The notes: generated from the letters alone by a model not told the origin. A stretch of 64,000 bases of DNA from Planctomycetaceae bacterium (GCA_016793115.1 JAEUIN010000052.1:26445-90444), one strand, 5' to 3'. Counted from the first letter of the stretch, positions 53,631 through 62,811 are shown. Program-made: numbers and translations.

Positions 53631-55454
53631 ATGGGCGCTCGGTTTGCCGTCGGCATCGACTTGGGAACGACCAACTCCGTGTTGGCCTACGCGCCGCTGG
53701 AAGCCGCGAGCGCCGACGTTTCGACGCAGGTCGAGGTGCTGCCGATTCCGCAACTGGTGGCGCCGGGCGTCGTCGAAAGCCGGCCGTTGCTGCCGTCGTT
53801 CGTCTATTTGGCCGGCGATCACGATCGCGGCCTGCCGGGCTACGACTTGCCTTGGGCGACGGGGCGCGACTACGTCGTCGGCGAATGGGCCCGCAAGCAG
53901 GCCGCCGACGCGGCGTCGCGAACCGTGGCTGCGGCAAAGAGTTGGCTCACCCACTCCCGCGTCGATCGCCACAAGCCGATCTTGCCGTGGAACGCGCCCG
54001 ACGACGTCGGCAAAATCTCGCCGATTGAAGCTTCGCGACGTTACCTCGAGCACCTCGTCGCCGCTTGGCGGCACGCGTTTCCCGACGCGCCGTTCGCCGA
54101 GCAATCCATCGTACTCACCGTGCCGGCTTCATTCGACGCCGCCGCCCGCGAACTAACGCGGGAGGCGGCGTTGGCGGCCGGTTTTCCCGAGTCGTTCATT
54201 TTGCTCGAAGAGCCGCAAGCCGCCGTCTATGCGTGGCTGGCCGACGTCGGCGACGATTGGCGCAAGCGGCTTGGAGTTGGCGATTCGCTGTTGGTCTGCG
54301 ACATCGGCGGCGGCACGACCGACTTCACGCTCATCGAAGTCGCCGGCGAGCAAGGTTCGCTGTCACTGCAGCGTGCGGCCGTCGGCAACCATACGCTTGT
54401 CGGCGGCGACAACATGGACTTGGCGTTGGCTCACCATGCCGCCGCTCTGTTCGAGCAAAAGGGAACTAAGCTCGACGCCTGGCAATCCGTCGGACTTTGG
54501 CATGCCTGCCGACTTGCAAAAGAAACGCTCCTCTCCGTGGGCGGGCCGGATGCGCACCCCGTCGCCGTACTCGGCCGCGGCAGTCGGCTCATCGGCGGCA
54601 CCGTAACCACGGAACTTGCCCGCGACGACGTCATGCAACTCCTCGTCGACGGTTTCTTTCCGCCATGTGCTGCCGACGCCAAGCCGCGCAAACAGCGTGC
54701 CAGCGGCTTTCGTGAACTCGGCCTCCCGTACGAAAGCGATACCGCGGTCACGCATCACTTGGCGTCGTTCCTCAGCGGCAACGGCATCATCGGCCCGACC
54801 GCGGCGCCGCCGGGCGACGCGGGGCCGAAGCCTTTGCATGTCTTGTTCAACGGCGGCGTGCTGAAGGCGGAAACGCTTCGCTATCGCGTACTCGACGTGC
54901 TGGAGAGTTGGTGCGGCGGCGCCCGCACGCCGAAGGCGCTGGAAGGCAACGCCGATCTCGATTGCGCCGTCGCCCGCGGCGCCGCGTTTTACGCCCGCTC
55001 GAAGCATATCGGCGGCATCCGCATTCGCGGCGGCGCGGCCCGATCGTATTACGTCGGCATCGAATCGGCAGGCCTCGCCATACCCGGCGCGCCGCGGCCG
55101 CTGCGGGCCGTGTGCGTCGTGCCGTTCGGCATGGAGGAAGGAACGGAAATCGACGTGCCGAGCGACGAAATCGGCCTCGTCGTCGGCGAGCCGGCTGAAT
55201 TCCGCTTCTTCAGCTCCGCCGTTCGCAAAAGCGATCGACCCGGCGACGTCGTCGACCGGTGGTCCGAAGACGAACTTGTCGAGACGGACACGCTCGCCAC
55301 CGAACTTACCGCCGGCGAAGAGTCCGACGACGGCTACGTGCCCGTCCGTTTTCTCGCCAAGCTGACCGAACTCGGCGTCTTCGAACTCTGGTGCGTCGCG
55401 ACGAACTCGACTCAACGTTGGAAGCTCGAATTCAGCGTGCGAGACGCGACGTAG
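53631..55454 (+). CDS. Divergent Hsp70-family ATPase, first of two
   Basis: A 607-residue protein with an Hsp70 nucleotide-binding domain. Phosphate loop 1 is GIDLGTTNSVLAYA (8-21), EEPQAAVYAWL is the connect segment (193-203), phosphate loop 2 is CDIGGGTTDFTLIEV (223-237), and VLFNGGVLKAETLRYRVLD is the adenosine motif. The C-terminal part is about 200 residues and has a beta-rich pattern, but no classic DnaK lid or EEVD tail. It resembles YegD-type Hsp70s. It lies eight bases after the DUF2760 gene and two bases before the second Hsp70 gene. Confidence 0.9.
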   Translation: MGARFAVGIDLGTTNSVLAYAPLEAASADVSTQVEVLPIPQLVAPGVVESRPLLPSFVYLAGDHDRGLPGYDLPWATGRDYVVGEWARKQAADAASRTVAAAKSWLTHSRVDRHKPILPWNAPDDVGKISPIEASRRYLEHLVAAWRHAFPDAPFAEQSIVLTVPASFDAAARELTREAALAAGFPESFILLEEPQAAVYAWLADVGDDWRKRLGVGDSLLVCDIGGGTTDFTLIEVAGEQGSLSLQRAAVGNHTLVGGDNMDLALAHHAAALFEQKGTKLDAWQSVGLWHACRLAKETLLSVGGPDAHPVAVLGRGSRLIGGTVTTELARDDVMQLLVDGFFPPCAADAKPRKQRASGFRELGLPYESDTAVTHHLASFLSGNGIIGPTAAPPGDAGPKPLHVLFNGGVLKAETLRYRVLDVLESWCGGARTPKALEGNADLDCAVARGAAFYARSKHIGGIRIRGGAARSYYVGIESAGLAIPGAPRPLRAVCVVPFGMEEGTEIDVPSDEIGLVVGEPAEFRFFSSAVRKSDRPGDVVDRWSEDELVETDTLATELTAGEESDDGYVPVRFLAKLTELGVFELWCVATNSTQRWKLEFSVRDAT

Positions 55455-55456
55455 CC

Positions 55457-58348
55457 ATGCGTGACGACGTCGAGAACAAACCGAGTCGTTACGTCGTCGG
55501 CATCGATCTCGGCACGACGAACTCGGCGCTGGCGTATATCGACACCGAAGCCGCGCCGGGCGAAGTGCGAACCTTCCCTACGCCGCAAATCGTCGCCCCG
55601 GGCGTCGTCGAGCCGCGCGACACGCTTCCCTCGTTCCACTACACGGCCGCTTCCGGCGAGTTCGCCGCCGGAGCGTTGCGTCTGCCGTGGCAGTCCGCCG
55701 CCGCCGCCAAAGAGGAGTCGGCGACATGCGTCGGCATGTTCGCCCGCGATCACGGCGAAACGGTCCCCGGCCGGCTCATCGCCTCCGCCAAAAGTTGGCT
55801 CTGTCACGGCGGCGTCGATCGCACGGCCGAGCTGCTCCCTTGGCACGGTGCGGCCGACGTGCCGAAGCTATCGCCTGTCGACGTCGGCGCTGCATATCTC
55901 GATCACTTCCGTCGAGCGTGGAACCATCGCTTTCCCCAGCACCCGCTCGAACGGCAAGACCTCGTCGTCACGTTGCCGGCGTCATTCGACGAAGTCGCCC
56001 GAGAACTAACGATTCGCAGCGCCAAACAGGCCGGTCTGGAGCGAGTCGTTCTGCTCGAGGAACCGCAAGCGGCGTTCTACGCCTGGATCGCCGCACACCC
56101 GCAAGAATGGCAAACGGCCGTGCAGCCGGGCCAGAAGATCCTCATTTGCGACATCGGCGGCGGCACCAGCGACTTCACGTTGATCCGCGTTCGTGCAGGC
56201 AACGACGGTCGCGTGCAGTTCCACCGCGTGGCCGTCGGCGAACATTTGATTCTCGGCGGCGACAATCTCGACCTGGCGCTGGCGCATCATATCGAGCGCA
56301 AGATCACGGGCGACGGCAAGCTCGAGCCGCGCGCGTGGGCCGTGCTGTTGCGAAGCTGCCGTCAAATCAAAGAGACGCTGCTCGGCTCGAGCCCGCCGGA
56401 GAAGATTACCGTCAATCTTCCCGGCACCGGCTCGCGCCTCATCGGCGGCTCGCGCGCCGTCGAACTCGACGCGCGCGAAGCGCAGCACTTACTCATCGAC
56501 GGCTTTCTTCCGCCCGCTAAGCTCGACGATCGGCCGATCACGCGCCGCAGCGGATTCCAAGAGTTTGGCTTGCCCTACGCCTCCGACGCCGCGATCACTC
56601 GCTACTTGGCGTCGTTCCTTACGGCCCATCGCAACGTCGCGACCGACGAAACGGCGACCGCGGTCGCCGTCGCGGCGGGGAACGATCCGGCGCGCCCCGA
56701 CGTCGTGCTCTTCCACGGCGGCTTCTTCGAATCTCCCTGGCTGCGCGACAAGCTTCTCGAAACGCTGGGCAACTGGTTCTCGCCGGCCGCAGGGCCGACG
56801 TGGCAGCCGCAGGTCTTGAAGAACGACCGGCTCGATCTCGCCGTCGCGCGAGGGGCGGCGTATTACGGCTTGGTTCGCCGCGGCCAAGGTGTGCGCATCG
56901 CCGCCGGCTTAGCGCGGTCGTACTACGTCGGCGTCGGTCAGGCCGATGCTGCGAGTCCTTCGGCCGTCTGCTTGCTTTCGGCCGGCGTGGAAGAAGGGCA
57001 AGGTTTTGACTTGCCCGGTCTCTCGTTCGAACTCCGCATCCGCGAACCGGTCGAGTTTCCTCTCTACTACTCCAGCACGCGGCTCACCGATCCGATCGGC
57101 ACGCTCGTCGCCGTCGATCCGCTGCAAATGACGGCCCTGCCGCCGATCCGCACCGTATTACAAACGTCGAAAAAAGGCGCCGCCGAGACGATTCGCGTCG
57201 CCCTGCATGCGAAACTCACGGAGATCGGCACGCTCGAACTTTGGTGTACGCCCGCCGATCCCGACGATAAGAAACTGCTCGGCGCGACGACTTGGCGTTT
57301 GCAATTCGACGTGCGTTCGGCCGTGCAGACGGATCGCTCGGCGCACCAAGGGGCGGGCGAAGCCGCAGGCGTCGTCGATTCGGTGCTCGCCGAAACGTCG
57401 CGCGAGCCGATTCGTGCGACCTATGCCAAAAACGATCCGGCGAACAAGCCCGAATCGCTCGTGAAACGGCTTGAGCAGGCTTTGGAAACACGCCGCGGCG
57501 AGTGGCCTGTCACCCTGCTGCGAGAGTTGTGGCACGAACTCTTCGAGCAAGAGCAAGGCCGGCGATTCTCCGAAGAGCACGAAGCGCGCTGGCTCTGGCT
57601 CGCCGGCTTCTCGCTCCGTCCCGGTTACGGTCTTGCCGTCGACGATTGGCGCACCGCGCAAACCTGGAAGCTGCTGCAGGCGAAGCGATATTTCCACGGT
57701 CCGCGCGTGCGCGTGGAATGGCTAATTTTGTGGCGGCGGATCGCCGGCGGACTCACGGCCGGGCAACAGCGAGCCCTGGCCGAACCGCTGGCGGCGCCGC
57801 TCCGCGCATATCTGCTCGCGCTGCGCAGCGCGAAGCCCGGCGGAGCCCGCAAGCCGGACTTCGGCTTGAGCGGGCATGAGACGTCGGAAGCCTGGCGCTT
57901 GCTCGGCTCGCTCGAACTGCTCGACGCCGTGCTGAAAGAAGAGATCGCCGCGGCGGCGCTCGTCCTCGCCGCGAAGGAGAAAACGCCGGCCGTCCGAGAT
58001 GCGCTGGTCTGGACCGTCGGTCGAATCGGCAGTCGGCAGCCGCTCTACGGGCCGCTCAACGCCGTCGTCGCGGCCGACACGGCGGCTCGCTGGGCGAACG
58101 AACTGTTGAAACTCGGCGTCGATTCGCCGACCGCCGCGTTCGCACTGATGCAGCTTACACGGAAGACCGGCGATCGCTATCGCGACGTCGATCCGAACAC
58201 ACGCGGCACGGTGCTCAAGCGACTCCGCGACGCGGCCGCTCCGGCGCACCTTCTCGAACTCATCGCCGAAGGCGGCACACTGGCCGGCGAGGAGCAGGGC
58301 CGGGCGTTCGGCGAAAGCTTGCCGACTGGCCTGCGGCTGGCGGAATAA
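55457..58348 (+). CDS. Divergent Hsp70-family ATPase with long C-terminal domain, second of two
   Basis: A 963-residue paralogue of the preceding protein. It has GIDLGTTNSALAYID near residue 15, EEPQAAFYAWIAAHPQEW, CDIGGGTSDFTLIRV and VVLFHGGFFESPWLRDKLLE. Both proteins share blocks such as GSRLIGG before the linker and GLPY.SD before the adenosine motif. The last 350 or so residues are an added helical domain, like DUF3731 of DnaK-related proteins, with WRLLGSLELLDAVLKEEIAA. The ATG at 55457 begins the conserved fold; an upstream frame overlaps the first Hsp70 gene. Confidence 0.9.
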   Translation: MRDDVENKPSRYVVGIDLGTTNSALAYIDTEAAPGEVRTFPTPQIVAPGVVEPRDTLPSFHYTAASGEFAAGALRLPWQSAAAAKEESATCVGMFARDHGETVPGRLIASAKSWLCHGGVDRTAELLPWHGAADVPKLSPVDVGAAYLDHFRRAWNHRFPQHPLERQDLVVTLPASFDEVARELTIRSAKQAGLERVVLLEEPQAAFYAWIAAHPQEWQTAVQPGQKILICDIGGGTSDFTLIRVRAGNDGRVQFHRVAVGEHLILGGDNLDLALAHHIERKITGDGKLEPRAWAVLLRSCRQIKETLLGSSPPEKITVNLPGTGSRLIGGSRAVELDAREAQHLLIDGFLPPAKLDDRPITRRSGFQEFGLPYASDAAITRYLASFLTAHRNVATDETATAVAVAAGNDPARPDVVLFHGGFFESPWLRDKLLETLGNWFSPAAGPTWQPQVLKNDRLDLAVARGAAYYGLVRRGQGVRIAAGLARSYYVGVGQADAASPSAVCLLSAGVEEGQGFDLPGLSFELRIREPVEFPLYYSSTRLTDPIGTLVAVDPLQMTALPPIRTVLQTSKKGAAETIRVALHAKLTEIGTLELWCTPADPDDKKLLGATTWRLQFDVRSAVQTDRSAHQGAGEAAGVVDSVLAETSREPIRATYAKNDPANKPESLVKRLEQALETRRGEWPVTLLRELWHELFEQEQGRRFSEEHEARWLWLAGFSLRPGYGLAVDDWRTAQTWKLLQAKRYFHGPRVRVEWLILWRRIAGGLTAGQQRALAEPLAAPLRAYLLALRSAKPGGARKPDFGLSGHETSEAWRLLGSLELLDAVLKEEIAAAALVLAAKEKTPAVRDALVWTVGRIGSRQPLYGPLNAVVAADTAARWANELLKLGVDSPTAAFALMQLTRKTGDRYRDVDPNTRGTVLKRLRDAAAPAHLLELIAEGGTLAGEEQGRAFGESLPTGLRLAE

Positions 58349-58357
58349 GCCGCGGCG

Positions 58358-58389
58358 CAAAAAAAGCCCCCGGCGATTCACCGGGGGCT
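58358..58389 (-). terminator. Intrinsic terminator of the Fe-S carrier gene
   Basis: A nine-base stem (agcccccgg / ccgggggct, loop of seven). On the minus strand it is followed by TTTTTTTG, 33 bases after the carrier gene stop. It lies ten bases beyond the second Hsp70 stop and may also end that transcript. Confidence 0.85.
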
Positions 58390-58422
58390 CAAGTTCAATT
58401 GCGTGCAGCGAACCTCGGTGTG

Positions 58423-58755
58423 TTACACCGAGAACGACTTGCCGCAACCGCAGCCCTTCGCTTCATGCGGGTTGCTGAAGCGGAAACCGCGGGCGTTGAT
58501 GTCGTCCGAGAAGTCGAGCGTCGCGCCGTCCAGGTAGAGGTCGCTCTTCTTGTCGACCACGACCGGCAGGCCGAAGTGTTCCATCTTCAGGTCGGCATCG
58601 GCGTCGTACTGCTTGTCGAACGCAAACTTGTATTCGAAGCCGCTGCAACCGCCGGCGGCGATTGCGACCCGGAGGAACGTATCGGGCTCGAACTTTTGCT
58701 CCTCCATCATCCGCTTCACTTCCGTCGCCGCTTTCTCAGTCACCATGATCGCCAT
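58423..58755 (-). CDS. A-type iron-sulfur cluster carrier (IscA/ErpA/HesB)
   Basis: A 110-residue scaffold or carrier protein. The three cluster ligands are Cys37 in AAGGCSGFEYKF and Cys102/Cys104 in GCGCGKSFSV. DLYLDGATLDFSDDINARGF is the family middle motif. Length fits IscA/ErpA. An in-frame ATG nine bases downstream could also start it. Its gene follows the cysteine desulfurase on the same strand, with its own likely promoter in the 114-base gap. Confidence 0.95.
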   Translation of the reverse strand: MAIMVTEKAATEVKRMMEEQKFEPDTFLRVAIAAGGCSGFEYKFAFDKQYDADADLKMEHFGLPVVVDKKSDLYLDGATLDFSDDINARGFRFSNPHEAKGCGCGKSFSV

Positions 58756-58800
58756 AACACAAACCTCGGAATTCCAGGGTATTGGAAGGGAAAGTTATTT

Positions 58801-58829
58801 TTGACAGACGTTGATGTCGAAATTATACC
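58801..58829 (+). promoter_or_regulatory. Consensus-like promoter reading antisense into the desulfurase gene
   Basis: TTGACA (58801-58806) and TATACC (58824-58829) are exactly 17 bases apart on the plus strand. A transcript would run into the 3' end of the minus-strand desulfurase gene. No plus-strand gene follows, so this may be chance or an antisense RNA promoter. Confidence 0.35.
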
Positions 58830-58850
58830 GCGCCGCCGGAATTGGGAAAG
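58822..58850 (-). promoter_or_regulatory. Candidate promoter of the Fe-S carrier gene
   Basis: On the minus strand a perfect TATAAT (58827-58822) is preceded after 17 bases by CTTTCC. It lies 66 bases before the carrier start. The -10 overlaps the -10 of the plus-strand candidate promoter. Confidence 0.45.
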
Positions 58851-58869
58851 ACGGGGTTTTTCGCCGCAC

Positions 58870-60078
58870 TCACGCCATGCTGCTCAATCGGCGGAGTTGC
58901 CGTACGGAGTCGGCCGTAAGCCGAATCGCGGCCTCTATTTCTTCAGCCGTCGTAAAACGGCCGAGGCCGAATCGCAAGCTGGCCCGCGTCAGGTCGTCGC
59001 CGAGGCCTAGGGCCCGCAGCACGTGGCTCGGTTCCGGATTGGCCGACGTACAGGCGCTCCCGGAACTCACGGCAAGCCGCTTCATGCTCATCATCAGGGC
59101 CTCGCCGTCGACGTAGGCGAAGCTGCAATTCAAGTTCCCGGCCAGCCGCAGTTCCGGGCGATCCAGCGCCGGCCCGTTGAGGCCGACGCCCTCAAGTTCG
59201 GCCGACAGGCCGGAGTAAAGCCGATCGCGTAGTTCGCCTTGTCGCGCCGATTCCATGGGCAACTCCGCGACGCACAGTTCCAGCGCCTTCGCAAAGCCCA
59301 CGATGCCGGGCACGTTGAGCGTGCCGCTCCGGAAGCCGGCTTCTTGGCCGCCGCCGTCAATTTGCGGCGCGAGCCGCACCGGGGGCGACGACCGCCGCAC
59401 ATACAGTCCGCCGACCCCTTTCGGGCCGTAAATCTTGTGCGCCGAAAAACTCAGCAGGTCGACGTTCCATGTCGCGACGTCGACCGCGATCTTTCCCACC
59501 GCTTGCGTCGCGTCGCAATGAAATGCGATGCCGCGCTCGCGGCACAGTTTGCCGATCTCGGCGATCGGTTGCAGCACGCCGATTTCATTGTTCGCCGCCA
59601 TCACGGAGACGAGAATCGTGTCCGGTCGCAGCGCCTCGGCGATCCGCCCGACGTCGACCAGTCCGCATGTCGGCGACGGGTGCGCGGCGTCGCCGATCGG
59701 CTCGACGGGCACGAGCGTCACTTCGTAGTCGCGCCGCGAAAGCTTGTCGAGCACGTCGACGACCGACTTATGTTCGGTCGCGAGGCTGACGATGTGGTTA
59801 CCCTTCTTACGGGCTCGCTCGGCGACCCCTTTGATCGCCAAATTGTTGCTTTCCGTCGCGCCGCCGGTGAAGACGATTTCGCGCTCGCCGGCGTTTAAAG
59901 CGGCTGCGATCGAACTCCGCGCCGCGTCGACCGCGTCCTTCGCTTCCCAGCCGAACGGATGATTGATGCTCCCCGCGTTGCCGTACCGCTCCGTGAAATA
60001 CGGCAGCATCGCTTCGACGACCCGCGGATCGCACCGCGTCGTGGCGTGGTTGTCGAGATAAATGCAGTCGTCGGGCAT
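58870..60078 (-). CDS. Cysteine desulfurase (NifS/IscS family)
   Basis: A 402-residue PLP enzyme that takes sulfur from cysteine for Fe-S clusters and other thio-cofactors. It has YLDNHATTRCDP at the N-terminus, His103 in ATEHKSVVD, PLP-binding Lys215 in SFSAHKIYGPKGVGG, and active Cys343 in SSGSACTSANPEPSHVLRAL. The long mobile Cys loop is class I, as in IscS and NifS. The ATG at 60078 begins the conserved fold; a longer frame runs into the palindromic repeat. Together with the carrier it forms a small Fe-S assembly pair. No IscU or Suf scaffold is in view. Confidence 0.93.
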   Translation of the reverse strand: MPDDCIYLDNHATTRCDPRVVEAMLPYFTERYGNAGSINHPFGWEAKDAVDAARSSIAAALNAGEREIVFTGGATESNNLAIKGVAERARKKGNHIVSLATEHKSVVDVLDKLSRRDYEVTLVPVEPIGDAAHPSPTCGLVDVGRIAEALRPDTILVSVMAANNEIGVLQPIAEIGKLCRERGIAFHCDATQAVGKIAVDVATWNVDLLSFSAHKIYGPKGVGGLYVRRSSPPVRLAPQIDGGGQEAGFRSGTLNVPGIVGFAKALELCVAELPMESARQGELRDRLYSGLSAELEGVGLNGPALDRPELRLAGNLNCSFAYVDGEALMMSMKRLAVSSGSACTSANPEPSHVLRALGLGDDLTRASLRFGLGRFTTAEEIEAAIRLTADSVRQLRRLSSMA

Positions 60079-60103
60079 AACGGCGGCGCGGAACGATCGT
60101 TTT

Positions 60104-60184
60104 GTAGGATGGGTCGAGCGTAGCGAGGCCCATGCGGACAGGCGCGGATTCAGCATGGGCCTCGCTGCGCTCGACCCATCCTAC
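60104..60184. repeat. Long dispersed palindromic repeat
   Basis: Arms of 32 bases (60104-60135 and 60153-60184) match with one mismatch around a 17-base loop. The arm begins gtaggatgggtcgagcg and ends cgaggcccatgc. It sits between the Nudix gene stop and the desulfurase start, where it could fold into a very stable hairpin. A degraded copy is at 49690-49765. Confidence 0.85.
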
Positions 60185-60224
60185 GATCTTCCTCCCACCC
60201 TCCATCATTTGCCGAGCGGTGCTT

Positions 60225-60842
60225 CTAAGCAAACAGCGCTTTCAAGCAAATCGACGACCAGGTCTCGAACCCGCTCAGATCGGCCAGCATTTCCTCGACC
60301 GGCCGGAAGCCGCATTCGAGAATTTCCGTTTCGCGCGGGCGAACGCTCGGCTCGGCGACGTCGAAAATGTGGACGATTCCCAAGTGCACGCGGCCGACTT
60401 CCGTTTCGTCGTCGTTGATGAGGCCGACGCAGCGCTCGGTGTACGTCGTGCCGATCTCGACCTCTTCCTCCAACTCGCGGCGCAACCCTTTGCGATAGGG
60501 ATCCGCGCCGACGGCCGACGTGTCGTCGAGCGAGATGTGTCCGCCGATGCCGACGCTCCGCTTACTGTGCAGCCGACCCTCGCCCTGGCCTTTGCCGCGG
60601 GTGTATTGAAAAATATGTTGTCGACCGGCCGCGTCGCGGTGGCGGAAGATCGCGTAAGGTATGAGCTGCTTGAACGTCGGGTCTTGCTCCATTTCCGACC
60701 GCGGTCGGTAGCTCACGTGCTCCGGCTTCAGAAGTTCCGCGAGGTAACGATCGGCGTCGGTCGAAAAGCCCTGGAAGTGTCCGAGCTGGTGGAAAACGGG
60801 CGTCGGCACGACCAAGACTTGTTCGGTAAGCACTTGCGACAC
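60225..60842 (-). CDS. Nudix-family hydrolase with an expanded Nudix box
   Basis: A 205-residue protein. I choose GTG at 60842, eight bases after AAGGA, because the longer open frame upstream lacks coding character. The Nudix box begins GGHISLDD and continues through RKGLRRELEEEVEI. The REL-EEE catalytic core is intact, but about seven extra residues lie between the Gly and REL, and Asp replaces the first Glu. An N-terminal domain of about 90 residues (VVPTPVFHQLGHFQGF onward) precedes it. The substrate is unknown. Confidence 0.82.
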   Translation of the reverse strand: MSQVLTEQVLVVPTPVFHQLGHFQGFSTDADRYLAELLKPEHVSYRPRSEMEQDPTFKQLIPYAIFRHRDAAGRQHIFQYTRGKGQGEGRLHSKRSVGIGGHISLDDTSAVGADPYRKGLRRELEEEVEIGTTYTERCVGLINDDETEVGRVHLGIVHIFDVAEPSVRPRETEILECGFRPVEEMLADLSGFETWSSICLKALFA

Positions 60843-61038
60843 GAGCGAATCCTTTCGGAGATGAAAACAACGGAAAGCTGACCGCGAACCGCTACGGGTC
60901 CGCCGACCGACGTGAGAATCGAGCTTCGTCCGAATTCTCGGCAGACAGTATAGTGACTCCCGCCACGACACGCGAACGTCCGGCGAACCGCCCGAACCTT
61001 GAATCGCGAATTTGGAACCCTGAACGAGCGCAGCGCCC

Positions 61039-62811
61039 ATGAACAACGCACAACGTGAAAAGCAGATGGCCGAAGCCGAAGAGTTGCTCAGCGACTTCCG
61101 CTCGCGCGTGGGATTCGCCAAGGGGCTCTATTTCGGCAACTACCTGGGCGACAAGCTCGCCGAGTATCCCCGCCCGGAACTCGACGAACTGACGACTCAG
61201 ATGGAGACCGAGCTGCAGCAGTTCTGCGAGTCGGAAATCGATCCGGTCGCCATCGATCGCGACGCCATGATTCCCGACGACGTCGTGCGCGGGCTCGGCC
61301 GCTTAGGCGTCCTGGGAGCGTGTCTGCCCAAGTCGGCCGGCGGCCGCGAATTATCGCAAGCGTCGTATTGCAAGTTGCTCGAAGTGCTCGGCGGGCATTG
61401 CGCGAGCACGGCGCTGTTCGTCAACGCGCACCATTCGATCGGGCCGCGGGCCTTGGTGCTCTTCGGCACCAAAGAGCAGCAAGATAAATACTTACCGAAA
61501 TCCGCGACCGGCGAATGGATCAACGCTTTCGCGCTGACCGAGCCGGAAGCCGGCAGCGACGCGGCCAACGTGCAAACGACGGCCGCGCCGACGGCCGACG
61601 GAACCGGCTATGTCCTCAACGGCCAAAAGCGGTGGATCACCAACGGCGGCATTGCGCAGGTGCTCACGGTGATGGCCCGCACGCCGGTCGTCGACCGCAA
61701 CGGCAAGCCGACGAAGGAAACGAAGATCACGGCGTTCCTCGTCACGCCGGATATGAAAGGCTTCGAAGTCGTCGAGAAGCGGATGGCCAAGATGGGCGTC
61801 CGCGGCAGCGCGACGGCGCGATTGGCCTTCCACGACATGTTCGTGCCGAAGGAGAATATCCTCGGGCAACTCGGCAAAGGGTTGAAGGTCGCGCTGACGG
61901 TGCTCGACTTCGGCCGGACCACGTTTGGCGCGAGCTGCACCGGCGCGGCGAAGTATTGCCTGTCGCGAGCCGTCCAGCATGCGAACTCGCGGGTGCAATT
62001 CGGCCAGACGCTCGGCAGCTTTGAGCTGGTGAAAGAAAAACTCGCCTACACGGAGGCGGGCATTTTCGCGATGGAAAGCGCCACCTATCAGACGGCCGCG
62101 CTCATCGATTCGGGCGAAGACGACTACATGCTCGAAACGGCGATGCTTAAGGTGTTCGCCACCGAGACGCTCTGGAAGATCGTGATGGACGTCTTCCAAA
62201 TCCACGGCGGCAAGGCCTACTTCAACGACGAGCCGTTCGAACGCATTCTCCGCGACGCCCGAATCAACCAAATCGGCGAAGGAGCCAACGACGTGCTCCG
62301 CAATTTCATCGCGCTCGTTGGCATGCGCGACGTCGGCCTGGAGTTACAAGGCGTGCTCAACGCCGTGAAAAATCCCTTCGGTAACTTCGGCAAGATTTCC
62401 GGGTTTATGGCCCGCAAGGTCGGTTCGCTCTTGGCCGCGCCCGACGTCCGCGTGCGGAGCGCCGAACTGCACGACGACGCGGCTCAACTCGGCAAGGTCG
62501 TCGGGAAGTTCGGCTCGGCCGTCGAAGCTCTGCTCCGCACGCACCAAGAAGCGATTCTTGAGAAGCAATACTTGCTGGGGCGCACGGCCGACGTCGCGAC
62601 GGAGTTGTATGTGTGCGGCAGCGTGCTCAATCGACTCGATGCGCTGGCTCGCGACGAACACGTCGACGAGACGCTCAAGCGACGACAGTTGAAGATCGGC
62701 CGCTATTACTTGCTCACGGCCCGCCGGCGCATCCACCAAACTCTTGCCGCGCTATGGGACAATGACGACGCTGCGACGACGGAGATCGCGGATTTGGCGC
62801 TGAAGGGGTAG
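61039..62811 (+). CDS. Acyl-CoA dehydrogenase
   Basis: A 590-residue FAD enzyme of beta-oxidation type. The FAD and substrate signature is NAFALTEPEAGSDAANVQTT (about 161-180), followed by GQKRWITNGG. VRGSATARLAFHDMFVPKEN marks the middle domain. The C-terminal helical domain has FQIHGGKAYFNDEPFERILR and ARINQIGEGANDVLRNFIAL, the usual substrate-end motif. A C-terminal extension of roughly 170 residues is like that of long- or very-long-chain enzymes. A weak TATAGT (60949-60954) lies upstream. The chain-length range is not readable. Confidence 0.92.
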   Translation: MNNAQREKQMAEAEELLSDFRSRVGFAKGLYFGNYLGDKLAEYPRPELDELTTQMETELQQFCESEIDPVAIDRDAMIPDDVVRGLGRLGVLGACLPKSAGGRELSQASYCKLLEVLGGHCASTALFVNAHHSIGPRALVLFGTKEQQDKYLPKSATGEWINAFALTEPEAGSDAANVQTTAAPTADGTGYVLNGQKRWITNGGIAQVLTVMARTPVVDRNGKPTKETKITAFLVTPDMKGFEVVEKRMAKMGVRGSATARLAFHDMFVPKENILGQLGKGLKVALTVLDFGRTTFGASCTGAAKYCLSRAVQHANSRVQFGQTLGSFELVKEKLAYTEAGIFAMESATYQTAALIDSGEDDYMLETAMLKVFATETLWKIVMDVFQIHGGKAYFNDEPFERILRDARINQIGEGANDVLRNFIALVGMRDVGLELQGVLNAVKNPFGNFGKISGFMARKVGSLLAAPDVRVRSAELHDDAAQLGKVVGKFGSAVEALLRTHQEAILEKQYLLGRTADVATELYVCGSVLNRLDALARDEHVDETLKRRQLKIGRYYLLTARRRIHQTLAALWDNDDAATTEIADLALKG

